From NCBI GenBank assembly GCA_016933695.1, contig JAFGAL010000010.1, forward strand, positions 310,001 through 374,000: a DNA stretch of 64,000 nt, read 5' to 3'. Below are positions 48,023 to 56,042 of the stretch, in pieces; the first letter of the stretch is position 1; each line of letters begins with the position of its first letter. The stretch is from Candidatus Zixiibacteriota bacterium. Lineage in GTDB: Bacteria; Zixibacteria; MSB-5A5; GN15; PGXB01. The notes below the pieces were generated by a model that worked only from the letters and a program-made list of their open reading frames with translations, searched no databases and had not been told where the DNA came from. A program made the translations under genes and the position numbers.

Positions 48023-48066
48023 CTTATATTTTCAATATAAGGTCGCTGTGACCATATTGTGACCAT
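48023..48066. repeat. Inverted repeat plus two direct repeats upstream of the integrase
   Basis: A perfect 8-base inverted repeat with a 3-base loop (48023-48030 and 48034-48041) is followed by two copies of TGTGACCAT (48047-48055 and 48058-48066) spaced 11 bases, one helical turn. They lie between the tRNA attachment side and the integrase start, a typical place for recombinase arm sites or an operator. Confidence 0.65.
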
Positions 48067-48086
48067 CACAAACCGGGTGTTAGACC

Positions 48087-49184
48087 ATGGGAAATATCTA
48101 TAAACGAGGCAAAATATGGTATCTCGACGTCAGGTGTAAAGGACGTCGAATCCGCAGGCGCGTCGGGACCTCCAAGAAGATCGCTGAGCTGGCGCTTAAA
48201 GACGCCGAGGTGCAGGTAGCCAGAGACGAGTTTGGATTCTCCCAGAACGATATCGATGCTGAGAAATTCTTCAATGAATTCCTCGACTATTCCCGGGCCA
48301 ATCATCAGCCTTCGACTACCAACAGGTATCGGGCGGTCATTGACCATTTCCGGAAATACCTTAAGGGCCGGGAGAAAATCGTCTTCCTTTCTGAGGTCAC
48401 CTCTGAGGAGATCGACAAATACAAACTGTTTCGCAAAGACGCCTGGGTAAATCCCAATGGCATTCCGGTCGAATCGGATGATGACATCAACGACCATACC
48501 CGCAAAGGCGCCCGGGCCCATACTATCAATTTCGAAGTAAGCACCCTGAAAACCGTATTCAATCTGGCTATCAAATGGGGTTATCTCAGGGAGAATCCCT
48601 GCAAGGGAGTCAAGCGGCTCAAGGCAATTGATTCCAAGTCGTTTCGATATCTGTCTATTGAGGAATCCCGGCGGTTCCTGGAAGCCTGTCCCACGGACCT
48701 CTACTCCGTTTATTTCACCTTTCTGAATACGGGTATGCGCAAAGCTGAACTTGAGAATCTGGAATGGTCAGATATTGATTTAAAACGTAGGAAAATACGA
48801 ATTCGACGCAAAGAAACCTGGCAGCCGAAAACCGGTGAACGGGATATCCCTATCGGTCAGCACCTATATGATCTTCTAATAAAGCTGAAATCTCAAAATG
48901 ACAGGAAATTAAAAAGCAATTACGTATTCCCGGATAGCACTGGCGGAAAGATCAAAACCAAACTCAGGGAAAAGCTGGTGCAGATTGCAAAATCAGCCGG
49001 GATAGAAAACTTCACCAAGGTTCATACCCTCCGCCACACCTTCGCCAGTCACTTGGTGATGCAAGGTGTCGACCTGCCGACCGTCCAGAAACTGATGGGC
49101 CATGCTGACATCCAAACCACTATGATCTATGCCCACCTCGCCCCCGACCACCTCGCCAACGCTGTAGAAAAACTGCCATTTTGA
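48087..49184 (+). CDS. Tyrosine recombinase (phage-type integrase)
   Basis: A 365-residue integrase. The N-terminal ~60 residues form the arm-binding region (GNIYKRGKIWYLDVRCKGRR), then a core-binding SAM-like domain (~65-170) and the catalytic domain. Catalytic residues are visible: Arg in NTGMRKAELENL, Lys in the beta-hairpin region, HxxR in HTLRHTFASHL, the second His in MGHADIQTT and the nucleophile Tyr in MIYAHLAP. It catalyses insertion and excision at the adjacent tRNA-His gene. Base composition is lower in G+C than the genes left of the tRNA. Confidence 0.95.
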   Translation: MGNIYKRGKIWYLDVRCKGRRIRRRVGTSKKIAELALKDAEVQVARDEFGFSQNDIDAEKFFNEFLDYSRANHQPSTTNRYRAVIDHFRKYLKGREKIVFLSEVTSEEIDKYKLFRKDAWVNPNGIPVESDDDINDHTRKGARAHTINFEVSTLKTVFNLAIKWGYLRENPCKGVKRLKAIDSKSFRYLSIEESRRFLEACPTDLYSVYFTFLNTGMRKAELENLEWSDIDLKRRKIRIRRKETWQPKTGERDIPIGQHLYDLLIKLKSQNDRKLKSNYVFPDSTGGKIKTKLREKLVQIAKSAGIENFTKVHTLRHTFASHLVMQGVDLPTVQKLMGHADIQTTMIYAHLAPDHLANAVEKLPF

Positions 49185-49603
49185 ATGTTATTTCTTAGAG
49201 GCATTATCCATAGACCGAAGATCAGTAAATCATATCCGCATCCCATCCTTTATTCCGGCACGATGAAAACTCTAAAATCACGACCGACTCATCTGAGGAA
49301 CATATCTTAGTCTATGAAATTAGAGGCAAATCTACTGCCCCATAATAGGTTTTCCATTTAATGAGGGCAAAATGTTTGACCGTTAAAGACTGAAATTAAG
49401 GCGGAACCGATTCTGGAAATATGCCTTGACAACAAATTTGTACACCTTTTATTTAAGACAAAAGTGGAACTGAACCACTTGTATTTCTGAATGAAGAATC
49501 GATAATCAAGTAATAAGTTCCAGATTTATACTATAGAGGCCCCTAATCGAAGGTGCCTGTTCAATGCAGAATTATAGACATGAATTATCAATGGAGGAAT
49601 CTC
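49185..49603. other. Non-coding leader region of the island operon
   Basis: A 419-base A+T-rich stretch without a convincing gene. It contains a candidate promoter (listed separately) and a short hairpin (AAGTGG/CCACTT at about 49463-49480) between the promoter and the first gene. Nothing else was recognised. Confidence 0.5.
49426..49455 (+). promoter_or_regulatory. Candidate promoter of the isoprenoid-enzyme operon
   Basis: TTGACA at 49426-49431, an 18-base spacer and TATTTA at 49450-49455, about 150 bases before the first gene of the trio. No better pair is seen in the region. Confidence 0.4.
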
Positions 49604-50656
49604 ATGAATCCTCAGGAAACACAAACAAAAGCTAGTTTCCCTTCGACTGCTCCTATGACTAATCCAATCTTTCCGCTTTTCGAGCGAATGCGGAATGACG
49701 TCACAACTACGCGTGAAAAGTTGTTTAAAGAACTTATGATCGCCTCTCCTGATTCCGGATATATAATCAAGCAGTTCTTTCATGAGGAACAGTCTCGTAA
49801 CCTCACTCCCCCTCTCGGCGAGATATTACCATGGCTTCTTGGAGAACTTGCGGGAACCCGCAAGAGTGCGATAGAGGGCGTGGCTGTTGGTTGGCTTGGA
49901 GTTTATATATATGGTATTCTCATCGATCGGAGAGCTGATGCCGGCCGGGATTTAAACGCCAAAGAGCAGCTTGCTTCATTATTGCTGTTGAGCCTCGGAC
50001 TCAAGAAACTGTACGGGGCTGTGTCTGGTACATCCTACGATAGAAGCTTTAGTGAACATCTAGCTACGGCGGTTCGCGGGCAGCTTGATGATCTGCAAAG
50101 TAATAAAAAACTGTCGTCAGTTAATCGGCTTAGATATACCATTTCAAAGAACTCTAGTCTTTTGTGTGCCGCCGCGGCAGTAGCTGCTGTAACAGAAAAA
50201 CCAAAGATCCCAGTTCTAAGACTTACCAAACAACTCCGGTTAGCGCTTCAGCTTTTGGATGATATTACCGACTGGGAAGGCGATGCCAGTTTAAACAATC
50301 ATACAATGCTGTTGACGGAGGCGTCAAGATATATCGAAAACAAATATAAAGGCGTGGTAGCCCTAAATGACATCCCGTCGAGTGAAATCGCCGCCGTACT
50401 GATAGAGTCTGGAGCCCTACGGCGAGTCCTGACTTTAGTCCACCGGCTTCTTTCTAATGGAGTAGTTGGAACTCTTGCATCAATCGAGCAGTCAGCTTCA
50501 ACTGAATTCTTCAAAAGTCTTAGGGAAAATGTAGATTATGTGAGAACTGTAATTGACCGCTCGGAGAGAAATCTCCCTGTGTCGTCCCCTACCGAGAGAA
50601 GCTCCATCATTGAAAACACCATGAAAGAATTAACGCTGGTAGCGCAAGGCACTTAA
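49604..50656 (+). CDS. Class 1 isoprenoid-synthase-like enzyme
   Basis: A 350-residue, largely helical protein. The pattern ALQLLDDITDWEGDAS, with Asp219, Asp220 and Asp223, matches the second aspartate-rich (DDxxD) motif of trans-prenyl synthases and related class 1 terpenoid-fold enzymes, including its surrounding LQLxDD and DxEGD. The first motif is degenerate: ILIDRRAD, with Asp108 and Asp112 only. It could be a prenyl diphosphate synthase, a terpene cyclase or a divergent member that binds prenyl diphosphates; the family position cannot be fixed here. ATG 49604 follows GGAGG by 6 bases. It is the first of three genes whose other members are membrane proteins. Confidence 0.7.
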   Translation: MNPQETQTKASFPSTAPMTNPIFPLFERMRNDVTTTREKLFKELMIASPDSGYIIKQFFHEEQSRNLTPPLGEILPWLLGELAGTRKSAIEGVAVGWLGVYIYGILIDRRADAGRDLNAKEQLASLLLLSLGLKKLYGAVSGTSYDRSFSEHLATAVRGQLDDLQSNKKLSSVNRLRYTISKNSSLLCAAAAVAAVTEKPKIPVLRLTKQLRLALQLLDDITDWEGDASLNNHTMLLTEASRYIENKYKGVVALNDIPSSEIAAVLIESGALRRVLTLVHRLLSNGVVGTLASIEQSASTEFFKSLRENVDYVRTVIDRSERNLPVSSPTERSSIIENTMKELTLVAQGT

Positions 50657-50674
50657 TATGGAGAGAATTTAAAG

Positions 50675-51223
50675 TTGGAATTTATTAACGCGCCCATTAC
50701 TAAAAGATTTCTCATTCGGCTTATAAACACACTAACCAATCCCACGGTAATTGTAACAGCGTTTGGCCCCATTATTATATCGCTGAATATAATATGGCTA
50801 AAGTCAATTGTTAATAAAGAAGAACCGCTGTTCAATGTAATAAACAATCCAGTCTCTGAGGCACTTCGTGAGCATAGTATTCAGCTATATACATTGATTC
50901 TAGCGGTGGTGATCTTTCAATCAATTGCGGCAAAATGGAGTTTCAAAAAGCTTTCAAGGGGAGGAGGCACTAAGACCTTTTCTGACAAGTTGAATGCGAT
51001 GGAAATTAAAGAACTGATATGGATAGTGATTCTCTTGCTTCAGTTGTTTGTATTTGCATATCTGTTCTTTAAAGGTTCGCTAACAACACCAGCAATCGTG
51101 AGTATGTATTGCCCCGATGAAATTGTACAAGGTCTTCATCCACCACCCATAGAAAGTCCAATCACGCACCTTAGGATAGTCGTCGGCCTTCTTGCCGTAC
51201 TCTTTCCGACTTCGAAGGAGTAA
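50675..51223 (+). CDS. Small membrane protein of unknown function
   Basis: A 182-residue protein starting with TTG (GGAGAG nine bases upstream). About four hydrophobic segments are seen: around residues 18-42, 66-85, 110-130 and 164-178. No known family is recognised and no catalytic motif stands out. It follows the isoprenoid-enzyme gene by 18 bases and its end is 7 bases before the next gene's start, so the three genes are co-translated. Confidence 0.65.
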   Translation: MEFINAPITKRFLIRLINTLTNPTVIVTAFGPIIISLNIIWLKSIVNKEEPLFNVINNPVSEALREHSIQLYTLILAVVIFQSIAAKWSFKKLSRGGGTKTFSDKLNAMEIKELIWIVILLLQLFVFAYLFFKGSLTTPAIVSMYCPDEIVQGLHPPPIESPITHLRIVVGLLAVLFPTSKE

Positions 51224-51230
51224 GAATCGC

Positions 51231-51932
51231 TTGTCAGTTAACTTAAGACGTATTCAAGACATGCTTTCACCTGGGCTATTACCACTAATTTGGGCTGGAC
51301 TATTTGCAATATTCGCCATATTGTATCGATTCTTCGATTTCCCTAGCCCCGTAGAAATTGTTGATTGGACTAAGGCGCTGATGCAAACCTATGGCACTAG
51401 CATCGTGATAGCTGCGGCATTGATTGAAGGTGTATTTATGATCAGTGTTTATTTCCCTGGCTCCTTGATTGTTGTAGTTGGTGTGCTATCAAGTGGAGAT
51501 GGGCTTTGGGACATTATCGGTGTAGGCACGGCTGCGTGGTTGGGATTTACTTTGGCCCTTCCAATAAACTACTACTTAGGAAAAGAAGGTTTCTACCGGT
51601 TACTCCTTGCTTTGGGACGCCGCGACACGGTCGATCAAATGCAACTATGGTTACAAAAAAGGGGAAGAGTAGCGATCTTCTTGGCGGCTTTCCACCCAAA
51701 CGTGCTTGCAGTAGCGGCTGTATGTATGGGAATTGGGAGAAAGGGCCTCATACGAACTGTTATATTGGGATCCCTGTTCATGATCCCTTGGCTGACCATT
51801 CTCTTAGTGTTGCTTAATCAAATTCGCGATAGAGTGAATCCCGCCGAAGGTAATCAAATCTTTTACGTAGTAGGAGCATTACTGATTTGGGCTACGATTC
51901 TCATTGTAAAGGAACGTAGGTGGGCAAAATAG
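51231..51932 (+). CDS. DedA/VTT-family membrane protein
   Basis: A 233-residue protein with the SNARE-associated/VTT domain of DedA proteins: the re-entrant-loop motif FPGSLIVVVGVLSSGDG, GTAAWLGFTLALPINYYLGKEG (partly conserved GxxxG layout), and RGRVAIFLAAFHPNVLAVAAVCMGIGR (the F.R.hP / G pattern). DedA family members translocate lipid carriers such as undecaprenyl phosphate or phosphatidylethanolamine, or affect proton balance. I chose TTG 51231 with AAGGAG ten bases upstream; ATG 51261 is an alternative. Its placement behind an isoprenoid-type enzyme suggests a shared lipid-carrier theme (inference). Confidence 0.75.
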   Translation: MSVNLRRIQDMLSPGLLPLIWAGLFAIFAILYRFFDFPSPVEIVDWTKALMQTYGTSIVIAAALIEGVFMISVYFPGSLIVVVGVLSSGDGLWDIIGVGTAAWLGFTLALPINYYLGKEGFYRLLLALGRRDTVDQMQLWLQKRGRVAIFLAAFHPNVLAVAAVCMGIGRKGLIRTVILGSLFMIPWLTILLVLLNQIRDRVNPAEGNQIFYVVGALLIWATILIVKERRWAK

Positions 51933-52123
51933 CATTACTCTATTATACTCCTCCGAGTAATCGGATTTATGCCAATTATCCCAGACTGCGCCTCATGGTC
52001 TTCAATCATAGCAAATACGCAAGCGTATAAAATGATGCTATTCGCGAACTTGTAATGTCAGGTTCAAATTGCCCCGTGCACTCAATCAGATTTCCGCGTT
52101 AGATTCTAGATCCTCTTGCCGTC

Positions 52124-52330
52124 TTATTGAACATACATCTCCATTTTCCTTATCGTCCGCCCCTTGCTTTGCATCTTCTCCAACCACCTCTCAACATTAC
52201 TCGCCTTAAACCGGACGAATTTTCCCAGCTTTATATGTGGAATAAACCCCTCATGGGTCCACTGGTAGATCGTGGACTTTTGAACGCTGAGATACTCGGC
52301 CATTTGATCTGGGGTCAGGAGTTTTTCCAT
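52124..52330 (-). CDS. Excisionase-like helix-turn-helix protein
   Basis: A 68-residue DNA-binding protein of the HTH_17/AlpA type: LLTPDQMAEYLSVQKSTIYQWTHEGFIPHIKLGKFVRF carries the winged-helix signature and ends in a basic tail. Such proteins bend DNA at attachment sites to promote excision or act as regulators in integrative elements. It follows the zinc-ribbon gene by 5 bases on the minus strand and is convergent to the DedA operon. Confidence 0.85.
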   Translation of the reverse strand: MEKLLTPDQMAEYLSVQKSTIYQWTHEGFIPHIKLGKFVRFKASNVERWLEKMQSKGRTIRKMEMYVQ

Positions 52331-52335
52331 AGCCT

Positions 52336-52923
52336 CTATCGCAGTCGCTTCCTTCTCTGATTTTTGTCATAATCAAGTAGGGCCTGCAATCCGCCGGTTA
52401 TGCGAGACAGCTTCCGGGCAATCCGTCCTCTGGAACGTGGTGATCGGGCTCGGCGGAGTTTATCCTCAAGTTTGAACCCTTCATTCATCGCTCTGAATAA
52501 AGCCATCCAGCGGGAGTGACCTTCCTGACGGCTCTCATAGGTCAGATCATGACAGATGCGACAGGCGAAGTGTGTTGCCCAGTCAGGCAGGTATAACACC
52601 CTGCACCGCCGTCCGCAATTCGGGCAATTAAACCACCACCGCCTTTTGCCAAAATAACAGGGGGTTGTATCAAGAAAAATGTAGTAAGAATAATCGGTTG
52701 ACTCGCCGGTGCTTCTCTTTGTTACGTTATATTGCAGTTTGATTCTTTTTGGGGGATGCACCAGCACTGTGATGGCGGCCCTTTTACCCCAAGAGCTTTT
52801 CCAGTGAACATGCGTATAACCGATTTCCTCGAGATAGACCTGTTTTGACAGAAATGTCATATCCAATTGCCAGCATTCCTCAACCGTAGTCTTCTTGAAT
52901 AACACCCCGCGTCCAACCGTCAC
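52336..52923 (-). CDS. Zinc-ribbon protein of the island
   Basis: A 195-residue, strongly basic protein. A central zinc ribbon is formed by CPNCGRRCRVLYL and FACRICHDLTYESR. The N-terminal ~100 residues are beta-rich (KRAAITVLVHPPKRIKLQYNV) and the C-terminal ~55 residues are Arg/Lys-rich helices. Start is GTG at 52923 with GGAGGG 6 bases upstream. The function is unknown; nucleic-acid binding is likely given the charge and zinc site. Confidence 0.7.
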   Translation of the reverse strand: MTVGRGVLFKKTTVEECWQLDMTFLSKQVYLEEIGYTHVHWKSSWGKRAAITVLVHPPKRIKLQYNVTKRSTGESTDYSYYIFLDTTPCYFGKRRWWFNCPNCGRRCRVLYLPDWATHFACRICHDLTYESRQEGHSRWMALFRAMNEGFKLEDKLRRARSPRSRGRIARKLSRITGGLQALLDYDKNQRRKRLR

Positions 52924-53266
52924 AATAGGCCCTCCAAAACATTCGAAATCAATAGGGATTTACAAATAATAACGCCGACGACAAAACCACGCATCCATTT
53001 ACACAACAACAGATTACGAACAACAATCCATATTAATAAACTGATACACCGCTTTGTATAAATATCGTGATTTCTTGCGGGATAAAGCGGACACCATAAA
53101 GACAATACACATAGTCTAGCAGGAGTAATTACCTTCACATTATCATATTTTATCGGGGGCTCTCCCAGGACGTTCACAACGTTCACATGTTCACGGCATA
53201 CTGTGCCGCAATGAGTTACGACGTGAACATTGGCTGTGAACTTTGGTCTCCGGTTTTGGGCGATGT
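52924..53266. other. Non-coding region downstream of the primase gene
   Basis: No convincing gene; a minus-strand frame of 116 codons covers it but lacks a family, has an odd composition and overlaps the motif cluster. The right part carries the GTTCAC cluster listed separately. Confidence 0.5.
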
Positions 53267-53304
53267 TCACAGGCTAACTCCTTGTGTTTCAACATCCGGT
53301 GAAC
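53172..53304. repeat. Cluster of seven GTTCAC motifs in both orientations
   Basis: GTTCAC occurs at 53172, 53181, 53189 and 53265, and its complement GTGAAC at 53223, 53236 and 53299, all within 133 bases; several are preceded by AC or AT. Chance would give well under one copy. The last copies extend into the 3' end of the primase-helicase gene. Placement beside a replication gene suggests origin iterons or an operator. Confidence 0.7.
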
Positions 53305-55651
53305 ATTGCGCACATTGCGAACGTTGTGGGAGGGGCGCCCGGGAGATTCCATACTTCTCAGCAAGGGCACCCAGTTTCTGATTGTTGGCGTCGTTGCGGA
53401 TTAAATGAAAGCCGATTCGATCTTTCTCAAGTTGCATTTTGAATGAGTTTCGGAGAATTTGGCCGACTTTTCGAGGCGAGAGCGTGAATTTTGGGTTATC
53501 TAATATTTCCGTGGCTTCCTCAGCGATTGTCTTTACTCGAATATTTCCATCATGGTCCTCTACCCATAAACGCAAGACTACATTGGCAACAATCCCCTCA
53601 AACGTATCTCCTCTATCTTCGATAATCTGGCGATTTCTGTCCTGCATGAAAGCAGTGAATTCTTCTTTAACCTCAGGGTCATCGATAATACTCAGCAAGG
53701 GCAACATGATTTGAGCCAGCCGTGGCTCAACAGGAATTTCGGGATTTTCGCACATGACAACGATTTTTCCGAACTTCTCAAAGCGCCACTTGAGAAGCTC
53801 GTTGCGGATGGCTCTGGCCTCATCCCAGAAAGAATTTGGCAGATTGATGGGAATATCGGTCCGCGTTACCTTTTCCATAATTTCAGTAATACATCTGCTT
53901 TCCAGTGCCTTGTCTTTAAACTCATTGCGGGTTGCGATAATCTTGGGGCCGAAGACATCATATGATGTTGGTTCGAAGCCTCCGGATTTTGTTGTTTCCG
54001 AGATTAAGACCGGGAATCCTTTCTGGAAACCGGAATTCAGGATTTTCACCACCCGGTGAGATTCATCACTGTCTGTAAAGTCTGACTCGTCGATAATCAC
54101 CGTTCCCCGATATGCATCAATAAGCCGAAATATGGGAGAAACCGTGGCAGCACCAGAGCAGAATATCGGCTTGTAGCAAAGCACTCCAACGGTTGTTAGG
54201 AATCGCGACTTCCCCGATCCGTAATCACCCTTGACTCTGAGATACGGCAGGTTGGTGAAGCAATCATATACCCAGGTCAACAGGATGTAGTATTTCGAGA
54301 TATTGTGAAAAAAATGCGATATCTGAAGATACCTGGATATGAAGTCGTCAATTAACTGCAACAGCTGAGCTTCGTCCTCATAGTCGTCAGAATGTGATGG
54401 AAAATGAATAGTGTTGGAGCGAATGATTTTACCTGGCTTACCTGGGAGCAGCAACCGGCCTGTCTCCGACTCCTGATAAGAATCGACGTAATTAACGACC
54501 CCGTCTTTATACCATGCAAAATAAGTCTCCGGAGTTCTATCTGGATCGTACAGCATCTCCAGAATTGATCCATCTGACAATGCTTCAAAACTTGTGAAGA
54601 ATGGTTTTTGTTTTTTATCTGCTTTGCGAAGCGGGCATTTTTCATCACCAAATTTATTTAGAAACAGATCATTACACCCATAGTCATATCCTTTGTCTGC
54701 AGCAGACGTGACAATATTTCTGATTTCCTCGTCCGGTAAAGGTGGCTTGTTATTTTGATTCCACTCGAGAAGCTTATCCAATGCTTCTTCTATGGATAAA
54801 CCTGATTTCAAATGGTGGGAAGCCAACCTGATACCGGCTTCATTCCTGTACCCTTCTGAAACACCTTGGAGAAGCGTCTCAATGCATGATTTTGTGCAGT
54901 TTGGCGATGTGGTTTTGCGGGCTGAAACCGGGGCCTGACCTCTCTCAAGTTCAGTGACTACTTTTTCATACATTTGGGATAGGAATGCAGAGTGAGCAGG
55001 CTTATGAGGATGTGCTGTGTGTGAATTATCGGGGGATTCCGCCTTCGCTTTAATAGCATCAATATCAAACCGGGCAAGTTCTGCATGAGAGATTTCTACC
55101 TTATACAGCCCTGACTTGGCGTTAATGCTGTCAGGCACACGCCATAAACGGTTCTTCTCATATATGGCCGTGTCGATTTTTATGTCAGCCGCTACTCTCT
55201 GTGCCATTTCTTTGAATATGCGCGGGAGGTTAATTCTTGGTTGGGCGGGGAACGATTCGGACGGTATCCCAACATGGAAACCCTTATGCCCAGAAAAATA
55301 GACCACCGGGGTGATACCGTATTGGGATTCGATCCGGGCTATAAGTTCGATGGTTCGTTTTTTGGATTGTGCAAGATCCTGATCGTCAATGTCAAACCAG
55401 AGAAAATCGCAGTAGCACGACATGTTGCTATTACCGCTGACCGAGCCGTTTTTCTCGACATGTTCCCGGAACTCTTCCGTAAAACGAAACATTGAGATGT
55501 AGCACTCGTGAGGCGGGTCAGGAAGATTGATTTCGCCGATTCTTTTGACGTGGTTACGATTCTTAACGCCGCCAAAGGCTGTATCCACAAGGCGATATTC
55601 TGGAAATCGTATGTTTCGGTCTTGAGTTTTTTTCATCTCATCGCATTTCAT
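53267..55651 (-). CDS. Archaeo-eukaryotic-type primase fused to a P-loop helicase (island replication protein)
   Basis: A 794-residue protein. N-terminal primase domain (~1-210): the catalytic DxD in DFLWFDIDDQDL and the sxH motif in YFSGHKGFHVG, typical of archaeo-eukaryotic primases of the small-element kind. A PriCT-like helical region follows (~260-330, GIRLASHHLKSGLSIEEAL). A C-terminal ATPase domain carries Walker A GDYGSGKSRFL (~residue 465) and Walker B-like TVIIDESDF. The end (~700-795) is probably a winged helix. It would prime and unwind DNA for replication of the element. ATG 55651 has GGGGAG 6 bases upstream. It is 12 bases behind the DUF5659-like gene. Confidence 0.85.
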   Translation of the reverse strand: MKCDEMKKTQDRNIRFPEYRLVDTAFGGVKNRNHVKRIGEINLPDPPHECYISMFRFTEEFREHVEKNGSVSGNSNMSCYCDFLWFDIDDQDLAQSKKRTIELIARIESQYGITPVVYFSGHKGFHVGIPSESFPAQPRINLPRIFKEMAQRVAADIKIDTAIYEKNRLWRVPDSINAKSGLYKVEISHAELARFDIDAIKAKAESPDNSHTAHPHKPAHSAFLSQMYEKVVTELERGQAPVSARKTTSPNCTKSCIETLLQGVSEGYRNEAGIRLASHHLKSGLSIEEALDKLLEWNQNNKPPLPDEEIRNIVTSAADKGYDYGCNDLFLNKFGDEKCPLRKADKKQKPFFTSFEALSDGSILEMLYDPDRTPETYFAWYKDGVVNYVDSYQESETGRLLLPGKPGKIIRSNTIHFPSHSDDYEDEAQLLQLIDDFISRYLQISHFFHNISKYYILLTWVYDCFTNLPYLRVKGDYGSGKSRFLTTVGVLCYKPIFCSGAATVSPIFRLIDAYRGTVIIDESDFTDSDESHRVVKILNSGFQKGFPVLISETTKSGGFEPTSYDVFGPKIIATRNEFKDKALESRCITEIMEKVTRTDIPINLPNSFWDEARAIRNELLKWRFEKFGKIVVMCENPEIPVEPRLAQIMLPLLSIIDDPEVKEEFTAFMQDRNRQIIEDRGDTFEGIVANVVLRLWVEDHDGNIRVKTIAEEATEILDNPKFTLSPRKVGQILRNSFKMQLEKDRIGFHLIRNDANNQKLGALAEKYGISRAPLPQRSQCAQCSPDVETQGVSL

Positions 55652-55663
55652 CATTATCTCCCC

Positions 55664-55897
55664 TTACTGCTTCAGCATTGCCTTCAGGCTCTTGACCTGA
55701 TCAAGAAAACCAATTGGCTCAACTTCTGTTTGACGGTTAAAGAACTTCAGGATGTGGTCCGGCCGAGCTGCATCATCTTTGAATCTAAAGACCGCTTTAC
55801 TACTGTGTTCCTGGTCAACACCGAGGATGGGGTATCCTCGCATTGCGAGATATGCAGCCAGACCCAAATCTGAGGTTTGATAGCTGGCATGTGACAT
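55664..55897 (-). CDS. DUF5659-like small protein
   Basis: A 77-residue protein that fits the DUF5659 pattern: SDLGLAAYLAMRGYPILG, then KAVFRFKDDA and a C-terminal helix. The function is unknown; homologous small proteins are common beside replication genes of phages and integrative elements. ATG has AAGGAG 5 bases upstream and it is translated just ahead of the primase-helicase. Confidence 0.7.
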   Translation of the reverse strand: MSHASYQTSDLGLAAYLAMRGYPILGVDQEHSSKAVFRFKDDAARPDHILKFFNRQTEVEPIGFLDQVKSLKAMLKQ

Positions 55898-55960
55898 CTG
55901 ATCTCCTTTCCGTGAAGGTTGTCACCGTTATTTAATCGCTAACGGGACAATACAACCGAA

Positions 55961-55996
55961 CAGGGGACCGTACAGGGGGCAGTACCGGGGGTATTT
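55961..55996. repeat. Three degenerate 12-base G-rich tandem repeats
   Basis: CAGGGGACCGTA, CAGGGGGCAGTA and CCGGGGGTATTT follow each other without gaps at 55961-55996. They lie upstream of the DUF5659-primase operon on its promoter side and downstream of the 469-residue gene. Confidence 0.55.
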
Positions 55997-56042
55997 GTAG
56001 AAAAATAAGAGTATTTTGAATTATATTGACTTGTCGTGAGAA

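Noticed and set aside
52059-52076. Possible right attachment site (GGTTCAAAT similar to the T-loop of the tRNA-His)
   Set aside because: Only the generic T-loop octamer matches; the flanking bases differ from the tRNA 3' end, so it is probably chance.
52920-53270. 116-codon minus-strand frame in the gap beside the primase
   Set aside because: No ribosome binding site, odd composition and overlap with the GTTCAC cluster; treated as non-coding.
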